Source of the DNA: Streptomyces viridochromogenes DSM 40736
Lineage (GTDB): Bacteria > Actinomycetota > Actinomycetes > Streptomycetales > Streptomycetaceae
Assembly (NCBI RefSeq): GCF_000158955.1
Contig: NZ_GG657757.1
Coordinates: forward strand, 1,271,331 to 1,335,330
Direction: 5' to 3'
Length of the DNA: 64,000 nt
Shown here: piece after piece, positions 18,194-26,034 of the stretch
How the letters are laid out: the number at the start of each line of letters is the position of its first letter
Position numbering within the stretch: the stretch's first letter is position 1
Translations under genes and position numbers: made by a program
Notes under the pieces: model-generated
Database searches by the model: none
The model's input: the letters and a program-made list of their open reading frames with translations, nothing else
Told to the model about the DNA's origin: nothing

Positions 18194-19321
18194 TCATGGT
18201 CGCGTCCCGTCGATCAGCCGTACAGCGCGTTCGATCTGTTCCGCGGTCAGGTCCGCGCGGGCGGTCAGCCTGAGCCGTGAGATGCCGTCGGGCACGGAAG
18301 GAGGACGGAAGCAGCCCACGGCCAGGCCCGCCGCGCGGCACTCGGCCGCCCAGCGCACGGCGTCCTCGGCGGAGGGCGCCCGCACCGAGACCACCGCGGC
18401 GTCCGGACGTACCGCTTCCAGACCCGCGGCGGTCAGGCGTGCGTGCAGCTCGCCGGCCACCGCGCGGGCCCGCGCCGCCCGTTCCGGCTCGCGGACCAGC
18501 AGCCGCAGGGCCGCCAGGGCCGCTCCCGCCGCGGCGGGGGCGAGTCCGGTGTCGAAGATGAACGTCCGTGCCGCGTTGACCAGGTGCTCGACGACCCGGG
18601 TGGGACCGAGGACCGCTCCGCCCTGGCTGCCGAGCGACTTGGACAGTGTGACCGTCGCGACCACGTCGTCGGCGCCCGCGAGCCCCGCCGCGTACGGGGC
18701 GCCGCGGCCGCCGTCGCCGAGCACGCCCAGGCCGTGGGCGTCGTCCACCACCAGCCCGGCGCCGTGCTCCCGGCACGCCGCGGCGAGCGCGGCCAGCGGG
18801 GCGGCGTCGCCGTCCACCGAGAAGACCGTGTCGGACACGGTGATCGCCGTGCCCTCGTGCGTCTGGAGCGCCTTGCGGACGGCGTCCGGTTCGGCGTGCG
18901 CCACGACCTGGGTGGCGCCGCGGGCCAGCCGGCAGCCGTCGATCAGCGAGGCGTGGTTGCCCGCGTCGGAGACGATCAGGGAGCCGTGCGGGGCCAGCGC
19001 GGTGACCGCGGCGAGGTTGGCCGCGTAGCCGGAGGAGAAGACGAGGGCCGCCTCGAAACCGCAGAAATCGGCCAGCTCCCGTTCCAGTTCGGCATGCAGT
19101 TCGGTGCTGCCGGTCACGAGCCGGGAGCCCGTCGAGCCGCCGCCCCACACCCGCGCGGCGCGAGCCGCCCCCTCGGTGACCTCGGGATGGCGGGCCAGAC
19201 CCAGGTAGTCGTTGCTCGCCAGGTCGAGGAGCGGTGAAGCGGCCGGACGGGGGCGCAGAGTCCGTACGAGTCCCGCGCGGCCGCGCGCTCGCGCCTGCTC
19301 GTCGATCCAGCCGAACGCCAT
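18194..19321 (-). CDS. bioF: 8-amino-7-oxononanoate synthase BioF
   Basis: 375 residues from the ATG at 19321. It is an alpha-oxoamine synthase: [14 protein letters not shown], then [34 protein letters not shown], and the PLP lysine in [11 protein letters not shown] (about residue 228). It condenses pimeloyl-thioester with L-alanine, the first dedicated biotin ring step. It is divergent from bioBAD across a 150-base region that carries an inverted repeat, so the two units may share control. Confidence 0.94.
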   Translation of the reverse strand: MAFGWIDEQARARGRAGLVRTLRPRPAASPLLDLASNDYLGLARHPEVTEGAARAARVWGGGSTGSRLVTGSTELHAELERELADFCGFEAALVFSSGYAANLAAVTALAPHGSLIVSDAGNHASLIDGCRLARGATQVVAHAEPDAVRKALQTHEGTAITVSDTVFSVDGDAAPLAALAAACREHGAGLVVDDAHGLGVLGDGGRGAPYAAGLAGADDVVATVTLSKSLGSQGGAVLGPTRVVEHLVNAARTFIFDTGLAPAAAGAALAALRLLVREPERAARARAVAGELHARLTAAGLEAVRPDAAVVSVRAPSAEDAVRWAAECRAAGLAVGCFRPPSVPDGISRLRLTARADLTAEQIERAVRLIDGTRP

Positions 19322-19385
19322 GGGTGGTCCTCCGCGGAATTTGTAGGCAGTGCACAGACACTAGCGGGACCACCAGCAGGTCAGT

Positions 19386-19403
19386 GTGTGGCAATACCCA
19401 CAC
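19386..19403. promoter_or_regulatory. Inverted repeat in the bioF/bioB divergent promoter
   Basis: GTGTGGCAATACCCACAC has perfect 6-bp arms (GTGTGG/CCACAC) around a 6-base spacer, midway between the bioF and bioB starts. It is a candidate operator for a biotin repressor (BioQ or BirA type), but I could not match it to a known consensus. Confidence 0.4.
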
Positions 19404-19471
19404 CTCGAAGCGACTCTGTTGTGCGAACTCTCCTTGGCCAGGGACGGCTCCGTAGGACAGGATCGACTTTC

Positions 19472-20647
19472 ATGGACCTGCTGAACACGCTGGTGGACAA
19501 GGGGCTTCGGCGCGAGCTGCCGACCCGCGAAGAGGCACTCGCCGTCCTCTCGACGTCCGACGACGACCTGCTCGATGTGGTGGCCGCGGCCGGGAAGGTG
19601 CGTCGGCACTGGTTCGGCCGACGGGTGAAACTCAACTATCTCGTCAACCTGAAGTCGGGGCTGTGCCCCGAGGACTGCTCCTACTGTTCCCAGCGTCTGG
19701 GCTCCGAGGCCGGGATCCTGAAGTACACCTGGCTCAAACCCGACCAGGCCTCCGACGCCGCGGCGGCCGGAGTGGCCGGAGGCGCCAAGCGGGTGTGCCT
19801 GGTGGCCAGCGGGCGCGGCCCGACCGACCGGGACGTGGACCGGGTCTCCGACACGATCAAGGCGATCAAGGAGAACAACGAGGGCGTCGAGGTGTGCGCC
19901 TGCCTCGGACTGCTCTCCGACGGGCAGGCCGAGCGGCTGCGCGAGGCGGGCGCCGACGCCTACAACCACAACCTCAACACGTCCGAGGCGACGTACGGGG
20001 ACATCACGACCACCCACACCTACGCCGACCGCGTCGACACGGTCGAGAAGGCCCATGCGGCGGGCCTTTCCGCCTGTTCCGGGCTGATCGCGGGCATGGG
20101 CGAGTCGGACGAGGACCTGGTGGACGTCGTCTTCTCGCTGCGTGAGCTGGACCCGGACTCCGTGCCGGTCAACTTCCTGATCCCGTTCGAGGGCACCCCG
20201 CTCGCCAAGGAATGGAACCTCACCCCGCAGCGGTGCCTCAGGATCCTGGCGATGACGCGGTTCGTCTGCCCGGACGTCGAGGTGCGGATCGCGGGCGGGC
20301 GCGAGGTCCATCTGCGCACCCTGCAGCCGCTCGCCCTGCACCTGGCCAACTCGATCTTCCTCGGCGACTACCTCACCAGTGAGGGCCAGGCCGGCAAGGC
20401 CGACCTGGAGATGATCGCGGACGCCGGGTTCGAGGTGGAGGGCACCGACCAGGTGACGCTGCCCGACCACCGCGCCGCCGGCGGATGCCACGACGGAGGC
20501 GGTGCCTGCGGTTCCGAGGGCGGCGGCGTCTGCGGCTCCGGGGCCGCGCCGGAGGCTTCCGAGCCCCGTACGGCCGCCGACGCCCGGACCGACCTGGTCG
20601 CCGTGCGCCGCCGGGGCGCCGGGACGGACCTCGCGCCCAATGCCTGA
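19472..20647 (+). CDS. bioB: Biotin synthase BioB with Cys-rich C-terminal tail
   Basis: 391 residues from the ATG at 19472. The radical-SAM cluster motif is [10 protein letters not shown] (C65, C69, C72). Residues for the auxiliary cluster and substrate follow: [38 protein letters not shown], and [11 protein letters not shown]. The enzyme inserts sulfur into dethiobiotin. The catalytic core ends near residue 334; the last ~57 residues are a Gly/Cys-rich extension ([19 protein letters not shown], three cysteines), longer than the usual 320-350-residue enzyme. It is first in the bioBAD operon. Confidence 0.95.
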   Translation: MDLLNTLVDKGLRRELPTREEALAVLSTSDDDLLDVVAAAGKVRRHWFGRRVKLNYLVNLKSGLCPEDCSYCSQRLGSEAGILKYTWLKPDQASDAAAAGVAGGAKRVCLVASGRGPTDRDVDRVSDTIKAIKENNEGVEVCACLGLLSDGQAERLREAGADAYNHNLNTSEATYGDITTTHTYADRVDTVEKAHAAGLSACSGLIAGMGESDEDLVDVVFSLRELDPDSVPVNFLIPFEGTPLAKEWNLTPQRCLRILAMTRFVCPDVEVRIAGGREVHLRTLQPLALHLANSIFLGDYLTSEGQAGKADLEMIADAGFEVEGTDQVTLPDHRAAGGCHDGGGACGSEGGGVCGSGAAPEASEPRTAADARTDLVAVRRRGAGTDLAPNA

Positions 20648-21920
20648 GCTGTCGGTGCCCGCCCTGCTGGAGCTCGACCGACGGCATGTGTGGCATCCGT
20701 ACGGTCCGATGCCCGGCCGGCAGGAACCGCTGGTCGTGGAGTCGGCGAGCGGAGTGCGGCTGAAGCTCGCCGACGGCTCGGGCGAACTGGTCGACGGCAT
20801 GTCGTCCTGGTGGTCGGCGATCCACGGCTACAACCACCCGGTGCTGAACGAGGCCGCCCGCGGGCAGTTGGGGCGGATGAGCCATGTGATGTTCGGCGGG
20901 CTCACCCACGAGCCCGCCGTACGGCTGGCGAAACTCCTTGTCGACATGTCGCCCGAGGGTCTCGAGCACGTGTTCCTCGCCGACTCCGGGTCGGTATCGG
21001 TCGAGGTCGCGGTCAAGATGTGCCTGCAGTACTGGCGTTCGCTGGGCCGCCCCGGCAAGCGACGGCTGCTGACCTGGCGCGGCGGCTACCACGGCGACAC
21101 CTGGCAGCCGATGTCGGTGTGCGATCCCGAGGGCGGGATGCACGAGCTGTGGACCGGGGTGCTCCAGCGTCAGGTGTTCGCCGACCCGCCGCCGGCCGAG
21201 TACGACGAGGCGTACGCCGAGCACCTGCGCACGACGGTCGCGCGGCACGCCGACGAGCTGGCCGCGGTGATCGTCGAGCCGGTGGTGCAGGGCGCGGGCG
21301 GGATGCGGTTCCACTCCCCCGCGTATCTGCGCGTGCTGCGCGAGGCGTGCGACGCCCACGACGTGCTGCTGGTGTTCGACGAGATCGCGACCGGCTTCGG
21401 CCGTACGGGCGCGCTGTTCGCGGCGGAGCACGCCGCCGTGACACCGGACGTGATGTGCGTCGGCAAGGCACTGACCGGCGGCTACCTGACGATGGCGGCG
21501 ACGCTGTGCACCGCTCGGGTGGCCGACGGCATCTCGCGCGGCGAGGTCCCGGTGCTCGCGCACGGGCCGACCTTCATGGGCAACCCGCTGGCGGCGGCGG
21601 TGGCGTGCGCCTCCATCGAGTTGCTGCTCGGCCAGGACTGGCTCGCGGAGGTCAAGCGGATCGAGGCGGGACTGCGGGACGGGCTCGCGGCGGCCGCGGA
21701 GCTCCCGGGCGTCACGGACGTGCGGGTGCTCGGCGCCGTCGGGGTCGTGCAGCTGGACCACGCCGTGGACATGAGGGCGGCCACGCAGGCGGCCGTACGC
21801 GAGGGCGTGTGGCTGCGGCCGTTCCGCGATCTGATCTACACCATGCCGCCGTACGTGACGGGCGACGCGGACGTGGCGCGGATCGCGCGTGCGGTGTGCG
21901 CGGCGGCACGGGAGGGATGA
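20640..21920 (+). CDS. bioA: Adenosylmethionine-8-amino-7-oxononanoate aminotransferase BioA
   Basis: 426 residues; the ATG at 20640 overlaps the bioB stop by 8 bases. Class III aminotransferase features: [24 protein letters not shown] (typical of BioA), [34 protein letters not shown], and the PLP lysine in [10 protein letters not shown] (about K277). It transfers the amino group of SAM to form 7,8-diaminopelargonate. The bioD start follows 1 base after its stop. Confidence 0.95.
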   Translation: MPELSVPALLELDRRHVWHPYGPMPGRQEPLVVESASGVRLKLADGSGELVDGMSSWWSAIHGYNHPVLNEAARGQLGRMSHVMFGGLTHEPAVRLAKLLVDMSPEGLEHVFLADSGSVSVEVAVKMCLQYWRSLGRPGKRRLLTWRGGYHGDTWQPMSVCDPEGGMHELWTGVLQRQVFADPPPAEYDEAYAEHLRTTVARHADELAAVIVEPVVQGAGGMRFHSPAYLRVLREACDAHDVLLVFDEIATGFGRTGALFAAEHAAVTPDVMCVGKALTGGYLTMAATLCTARVADGISRGEVPVLAHGPTFMGNPLAAAVACASIELLLGQDWLAEVKRIEAGLRDGLAAAAELPGVTDVRVLGAVGVVQLDHAVDMRAATQAAVREGVWLRPFRDLIYTMPPYVTGDADVARIARAVCAAAREG

Positions 21921-21921
21921 C

Positions 21922-22647
21922 ATGCCGGTACTGGTGATCACGGGCACGGGCACGGAGGTCGGCAAGACGGTCGTGACCGCCGCCGTCGCGGCGACGGCGC
22001 GGGCGGCCGGCCGTTCGGTGGCCGTGCTGAAGGCCGCGCAGACGGGTGTACGGCCGGACGAGCCGGGGGACGCCGCCGAGGTCGCGCGGCTCGCGGGCGC
22101 CGTCACGACGGCCGAACTCGCGCGTTATCCGGAGCCGTTGGCGCCGGCCACGGCGGCCCGCCGGGCCGGTCGCGCCCCGGTGCATCCGCACGCGGTCGCG
22201 GAGGCCGCCGCCAAACTGGCCACCGAGCACGACCTGGTGCTGGTCGAGGGCGCGGGCGGACTGCTCGTACGGTTCGACGCGGGCGGCGGCACCCTGGCCG
22301 ACGCGGCCGGGCTGCTGTCGGCCCCGGTGCTGGTGGTGACACCGGCGGGGCTCGGCACCCTGAACTCGACGGAGCTGACGGCGCGTGAACTGCGTTCCCG
22401 GCGACTGGACCTCGCGGGCGTGGTGATCGGGAGCTGGCCCGCCGCGCCGGACCTCGCCGCGCGCTGCAATCTCGCGGACCTGCCGGACGTGGCCGGAGCG
22501 CCGCTGCTGGGCGCCGTTCCCGCCGGGTCGGGGGGTCTCGACCCGGCCGCCTTCCGGACGGCGGCACCGCACTGGCTGGCGCCGCGTCTGGACGGAACGT
22601 GGGACGCGGCGGCGTTCCAGGTGCGGGAGGCGCCGCGGGTGTCCTGA
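21922..22647 (+). CDS. bioD: Dethiobiotin synthetase BioD
   Basis: 241 residues from the ATG at 21922. The P-loop GTGTEVGKT (8-16) is typical of Bio[11 protein letters not shown] carries the conserved Lys, and [12 protein letters not shown] is the second nucleotide-binding block. It closes the ureido ring of dethiobiotin using ATP and CO2. It is last in the bioBAD operon and the stop is 84 bases before the beta-lactamase gene. Confidence 0.94.
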   Translation: MPVLVITGTGTEVGKTVVTAAVAATARAAGRSVAVLKAAQTGVRPDEPGDAAEVARLAGAVTTAELARYPEPLAPATAARRAGRAPVHPHAVAEAAAKLATEHDLVLVEGAGGLLVRFDAGGGTLADAAGLLSAPVLVVTPAGLGTLNSTELTARELRSRRLDLAGVVIGSWPAAPDLAARCNLADLPDVAGAPLLGAVPAGSGGLDPAAFRTAAPHWLAPRLDGTWDAAAFQVREAPRVS

Positions 22648-22731
22648 GAGTCCCGGCAGGCGCGCGGTGGAACCGGCGCGGGTGTGGTCGCGTGTTGAAC
22701 CACGTAAGTGATCACATCCGAAGGGACCACT

Positions 22732-23632
22732 GTGCACACCAACGGATTACGTCCGTCCCGCCGTGCGGCCCTCGTGCTGGGCACGGCCGCCGCTCTCGCG
22801 GCGGGCGGCGGCACGGCCTTCGCGTCACCCGGCACGGGCGGCGTCACCGCGCGGCTCCGGGAGATCGAGCAGGAGCACACCGCCCGGCCTGGGCGTGTAC
22901 GCGCGGAACCTGCGCACGGGCCGGACGGTGACGTACCGGGCCGCCGAACGCTTCCCGATGGCCTCGGTGTTCAAGACGCTCGCCGTTGCCGCCGTCCTGC
23001 GCGACCTCGACCGCGACGGCGAGTTCCTGGCCCGGCGCATCCACTACACCCAGGACTACGTCACCGAGTCGGGCTTCTCCCCCGTCACCGAGGACCACGT
23101 CGCGACCGGCATGACCGTGGGCGAACTGTGCGACGCCACCATCCGCTTCAGCGACAACACCGCGGGCAACCTGCTCCTGAAGGAGCTGGGCGGGCCGACC
23201 GCCGTCACGCGCTTCTGCCGCTCGGTCGGTGACCGCGTCACCCGGCTCGACCGCTGGGAGCCCGAGCTCAACTCCGCGGAGCCCTGGCGCGTGACCGACA
23301 CGACCTCCCCGCGCGCCATCGGCCTGACCTACGCCCGGCTGGTGCTCGGCGACGTGCTTGAGCCCCGGGACAGGGCCCGGCTCACGGACTGGCTGCTGCG
23401 CAACACGACCAGCATCGACAGGTTCCGCAAGGGCCTGCCCGCCGACTGGCTGCTCGCCGACAAGACGGGTGGCGGACAGTACGGCAGCAACAACGACGTG
23501 GGCATCACCTGGCCGCCGGACGGCCCGCCGATCGTGATGTCCGTCCTGACCACCCAGCCGGAGGAGGACGCCCCGGCCGACAACCCGCTGGTGGCCGAGA
23601 CGGCCGCGCTGCTGGCGGCGGAACTCGGCTAG
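22732..23632 (+). pseudogene. Class A beta-lactamase gene broken by a +1 frameshift
   Basis: Translation from the GTG at 22732 (GAAGGG upstream) gives a Tat-type signal peptide (RPSRRAALVLGTAAALAAGGG) and then leaves frame near 22888. From there the rest of the enzyme continues in the next frame: SVFK (active-site SXXK), SDN, the Glu of RWEPELN (omega-loop E166 equivalent) and DKTGGG (KTG). Removing one C from GGCCTGGG at about 22886-22893 restores ...EHTARLGVYARN and a ~299-residue protein with every catalytic motif. It is therefore either a recent pseudogene or a base-calling error; the otherwise intact sequence favours error or very recent loss. Confidence 0.85.
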
Positions 23633-23766
23633 CGAGGCCGGGGTGAGGCCGGCGGGAGTGACCACCTTCCGGTGCTGGACCGCCTAGTCCCGCGGTAGGC
23701 GGCAGGGGTGGGCCGGGCTCCTGAGGGGGACAATCGCGATAGGCCCGTCTCGACAGGGAGGTCCCC

Positions 23767-24441
23767 ATGCCGCTGCGCTCCGGCAAGGTGCCCCGGGATG
23801 CCGTGCACCATCCGCTGTTCGCCCGTTGCTACGCCCGCGTCAGCGTGGCCGCCGAGACCCGGATGGGTATGGGCCGGGTGCGCGGGAGACTGCTCGCCGG
23901 GCTGTCCGGGCGGGTGATCGAGATCGGCGCGGGCAACGGGCTGAACTTCGGGCACTACCCGGGCACCGTCTCGGAGGTCGTGGCCGTCGAACCGGAGCGG
24001 CGGCTGCGGCACCTCGCCGTGGAGGCCGCCCTGCGCGCGGAGGTCCCGGTGGACGTGGTGCCGGGCGCGGCCGAGGCGCTGCCGGTCAAGAGCGAGGCCT
24101 TCGACGCGGCCGTGGTGTCCCTGGTGCTGTGCAGTGTGCGGGACGTGCCCCGGGCGCTCGGGGAGCTGCGGCGGGTGCTGCGGCCGGGCGGCGAGCTGCG
24201 GTTCTTCGAGCACGGGCGGGGCGGCGGCCGGGTGATGGCCTTCAGCCAGCGTGCCCTGGACAGGACGGTCTGGCCGGTGCTGGCCGGGGGCTGCCACCTG
24301 TCGCGGGAGCCGGTACGGGCGCTGCGGGACGCCGGCTTCGAACTCGGCCCCTACCGGCGGGTGCTGATGCCGGAGCAGGGGCCGGTCCTGCCCAGCTCGT
24401 ACTGCGTGCTGGGCACGGCGTGGCGCCCGCTCGACACGTAG
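23767..24441 (+). CDS. Class I SAM-dependent methyltransferase
   Basis: 224 residues. The SAM-binding Rossmann motifs are VIEIGAGNGLNFGHYP (motif I), VAVEPERRLR, AEALPVKSEAFDAAVVSLVLCSV (motif II/III) and LRPGGELRFFEH. The fold matches the UbiE/Methyltransf_11 group, and the similar METTL7-like proteins. The acceptor is unknown. It is convergent with the toxin-like gene at 24460, 18 bases away. Confidence 0.85.
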   Translation: MPLRSGKVPRDAVHHPLFARCYARVSVAAETRMGMGRVRGRLLAGLSGRVIEIGAGNGLNFGHYPGTVSEVVAVEPERRLRHLAVEAALRAEVPVDVVPGAAEALPVKSEAFDAAVVSLVLCSVRDVPRALGELRRVLRPGGELRFFEHGRGGGRVMAFSQRALDRTVWPVLAGGCHLSREPVRALRDAGFELGPYRRVLMPEQGPVLPSSYCVLGTAWRPLDT

Positions 24442-24459
24442 CCGGGCGGTGTCGGGCGG

Positions 24460-24834
24460 TCACAGGCTCCACTGACGCAGCTCCTGCTCGATGTCCCGCA
24501 CCGACGCCTCGCCGCTCTTGACCAGCCGGGCGAGGTCACGGACCTGCTCGGGCGAGGTGACGACCTTGGCGCCGCCGGCGACGAGGTACGCGTAGGCCAC
24601 GGCGGAGGCGAACAGGGCGTTGGAGCGTTCCAGCGCGGGGACGTGGATCAGGAGCTGGAGCAGCGCGGCGGCTCGGGCGTGGGGGCTGTCGTAGACGGGG
24701 ACGTCGAATATCTCGGCCTGGTGGCGTGCGACGGCGGCGACGAGGGCTCCCCAGTCGGTGACCTGGGGGTCTCCCGGGGTCTTCTGCTCGGCGAGCATCA
24801 GCAGCCAGGCGAGGTCGATCTCGAGGTTGTCCAA
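24460..24834 (-). CDS. Degenerate Fic/Doc-like protein, putative toxin of an RHH-linked pair
   Basis: 124 residues. The region DSPHARAAALLQLLIHVPALERSNALFASAVAYAYLVAGG (50-88) aligns with the core of Doc/Fic toxins, where the motif is HxFx(D/E)xNxR. Here it reads PALERSNAL: the catalytic His position is P66 and the Arg position is L74, and only N72 is kept. AMP- or phosphate-transfer by the canonical mechanism therefore looks impossible. Similar Streptomyces proteins are annotated as Fic-family toxin components. It starts 4 bases after the ribbon-helix-helix gene, the usual antitoxin-toxin arrangement. Activity, if any, is unproven. Confidence 0.75.
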   Translation of the reverse strand: MDNLEIDLAWLLMLAEQKTPGDPQVTDWGALVAAVARHQAEIFDVPVYDSPHARAAALLQLLIHVPALERSNALFASAVAYAYLVAGGAKVVTSPEQVRDLARLVKSGEASVRDIEQELRQWSL

Positions 24835-24838
24835 GGGT

Positions 24839-25078
24839 TCAGTGGCGACCTTCGCGCGTGCCCTCGCGGTCCGGGCCGAATTCCTCGGCGAAGACCGACT
24901 CGTACTGCTTCATGAAGTCGGCGGCGGCCTCCACGAAGGTGTGACCCACCTCGCCGGTGTCCTGCCTGACCAGCTCCTCGATGTAGCGGTTGACGCTCAT
25001 GCCGCGGGCCAGGGCGCGTTCGCGGGCGGCTCGGGCGGTGCCCTCGTCGACTCGCACGTTCAGCTGGGTCTTCGCCAT
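24839..25078 (-). CDS. Ribbon-helix-helix antitoxin-like protein
   Basis: 79 residues from the ATG at 25078. The N-terminal MAKTQLNVRVDEGTARAARERALARGMSVNRYIEELVRQD is a ribbon-helix-helix DNA-binding domain. The rest (EAAADFMKQYESVFAEEFG) is an acidic amphipathic tail of the sort that binds a toxin. Two GCTAGC palindromes lie 8-30 bases upstream of the start, consistent with autoregulation. It is followed by the Fic-like gene in the same operon. Confidence 0.85.
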   Translation of the reverse strand: MAKTQLNVRVDEGTARAARERALARGMSVNRYIEELVRQDTGEVGHTFVEAAADFMKQYESVFAEEFGPDREGTREGRH

Positions 25079-25086
25079 ACCTCGAA

Positions 25087-25107
25087 GCTAGCGCGTAGGT
25101 GCTAGCA
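25087..25107. promoter_or_regulatory. Paired GCTAGC palindromes, operator for the RHH/Fic-like pair
   Basis: GCTAGC occurs at 25087-25092 and again at 25101-25106 (14-base spacing); the second is extended to TGCTAGCA. Tandem short palindromes next to the start codon are typical operators for ribbon-helix-helix antitoxins. The site also lies in the divergent promoter of the ABC transporter genes at 25215. Confidence 0.6.
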
Positions 25108-25214
25108 CCGGCAAGGCCGGGGCTCCGACGCGCGGAGGATACCGGGTGTGGGCCGGGTCACATTACGCTCGAGCGGGGCGGGGAAGTCCTGACGTCCACC
25201 CCGAGGAGGCGGCC

Positions 25215-26030
25215 TTGTCCACACCTGCTGCGGAGCATGCCCCCGGCCTCGCGCCGGCCGACGGGATCGCGGCCCGTGCCCGCGGTCTGACCAAGGCGTA
25301 CGGCTCGGGCGAGACGGCCGTGCTGGCCCTCGACTCGGTGGACGTGGACGTCGTGCGCGGCCGGTTCACCGCGGTGATGGGACCCTCGGGCTCCGGTAAG
25401 TCCACGCTCATGCACTGCCTGGCGGGGCTCGACACCGTCTCGGCCGGTCACGTCTGGCTCGGCGACACGGAGATCACGGGGCTGAAGGAGCGAGAGCTGA
25501 CGCGGCTGCGCCGCGACCGGATCGGTTTCATGTTCCAGTCGTTCAACCTCATCCCCACCCTGAACGCGCTGGAGAACATCACCCTGCCCATGGACATCGC
25601 GGGGCACCGGCCCGACGCGACGTGGCTGGACCAGGTCATCGACACGCTGGGGCTGCGGGACCGGCTCCGGCACCGGCCGTCGCAGCTCTCCGGAGGCCAG
25701 CAGCAGCGCGTGGCGTGTGCGCGAGCGCTGGCCTCGCGGCCCGAGCTGATCTTCGCGGACGAGCCGACCGGCAACCTCGACTCGCGCGCGGGCCTGGAGG
25801 TGCTGGGCTTCCTGCGCGAGGCGGTGGACCGGCTCGGTCAGACGGTCGTCATGGTCACCCACGACCCGGGCGCCGCCGCCCACTCGGACCTGGTGCTCTT
25901 CCTGGGTGACGGCCGGATCGTCGACGAGATGCCCCGGCCGACGGCGGAGGCGGTGCTGGAACGCATGAAGCGCTTTGATGCCATCCGCGTCCGGCACGAG
26001 GACGCCCCGGCGCGGGGCGAGGAGAACTGA
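25215..26030 (+). CDS. ABC transporter ATP-binding protein, MacB/LolD type
   Basis: 271 residues from a TTG at 25215 with GAGGAGG 5 bases upstream. Walker A is GPSGSGKST (56-64), followed by the Q-loop in [18 protein letters not shown]. The signature is [15 protein letters not shown], and Walker B is [12 protein letters not shown], then the H-loop VMVTHDP. The LolD/MacB type works with an FtsX-like permease, encoded 4 bases downstream. It powers extraction or export of peptides, lipoproteins or drugs. Confidence 0.94.
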   Translation: MSTPAAEHAPGLAPADGIAARARGLTKAYGSGETAVLALDSVDVDVVRGRFTAVMGPSGSGKSTLMHCLAGLDTVSAGHVWLGDTEITGLKERELTRLRRDRIGFMFQSFNLIPTLNALENITLPMDIAGHRPDATWLDQVIDTLGLRDRLRHRPSQLSGGQQQRVACARALASRPELIFADEPTGNLDSRAGLEVLGFLREAVDRLGQTVVMVTHDPGAAAHSDLVLFLGDGRIVDEMPRPTAEAVLERMKRFDAIRVRHEDAPARGEEN

Positions 26031-26034
26031 CGCC

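Noticed and set aside
24460..24834. Active Fic AMP-transferase or Doc kinase
   Set aside because: The His and Arg of HxFx(D/E)xNxR are replaced by Pro and Leu, so canonical activity cannot be claimed.
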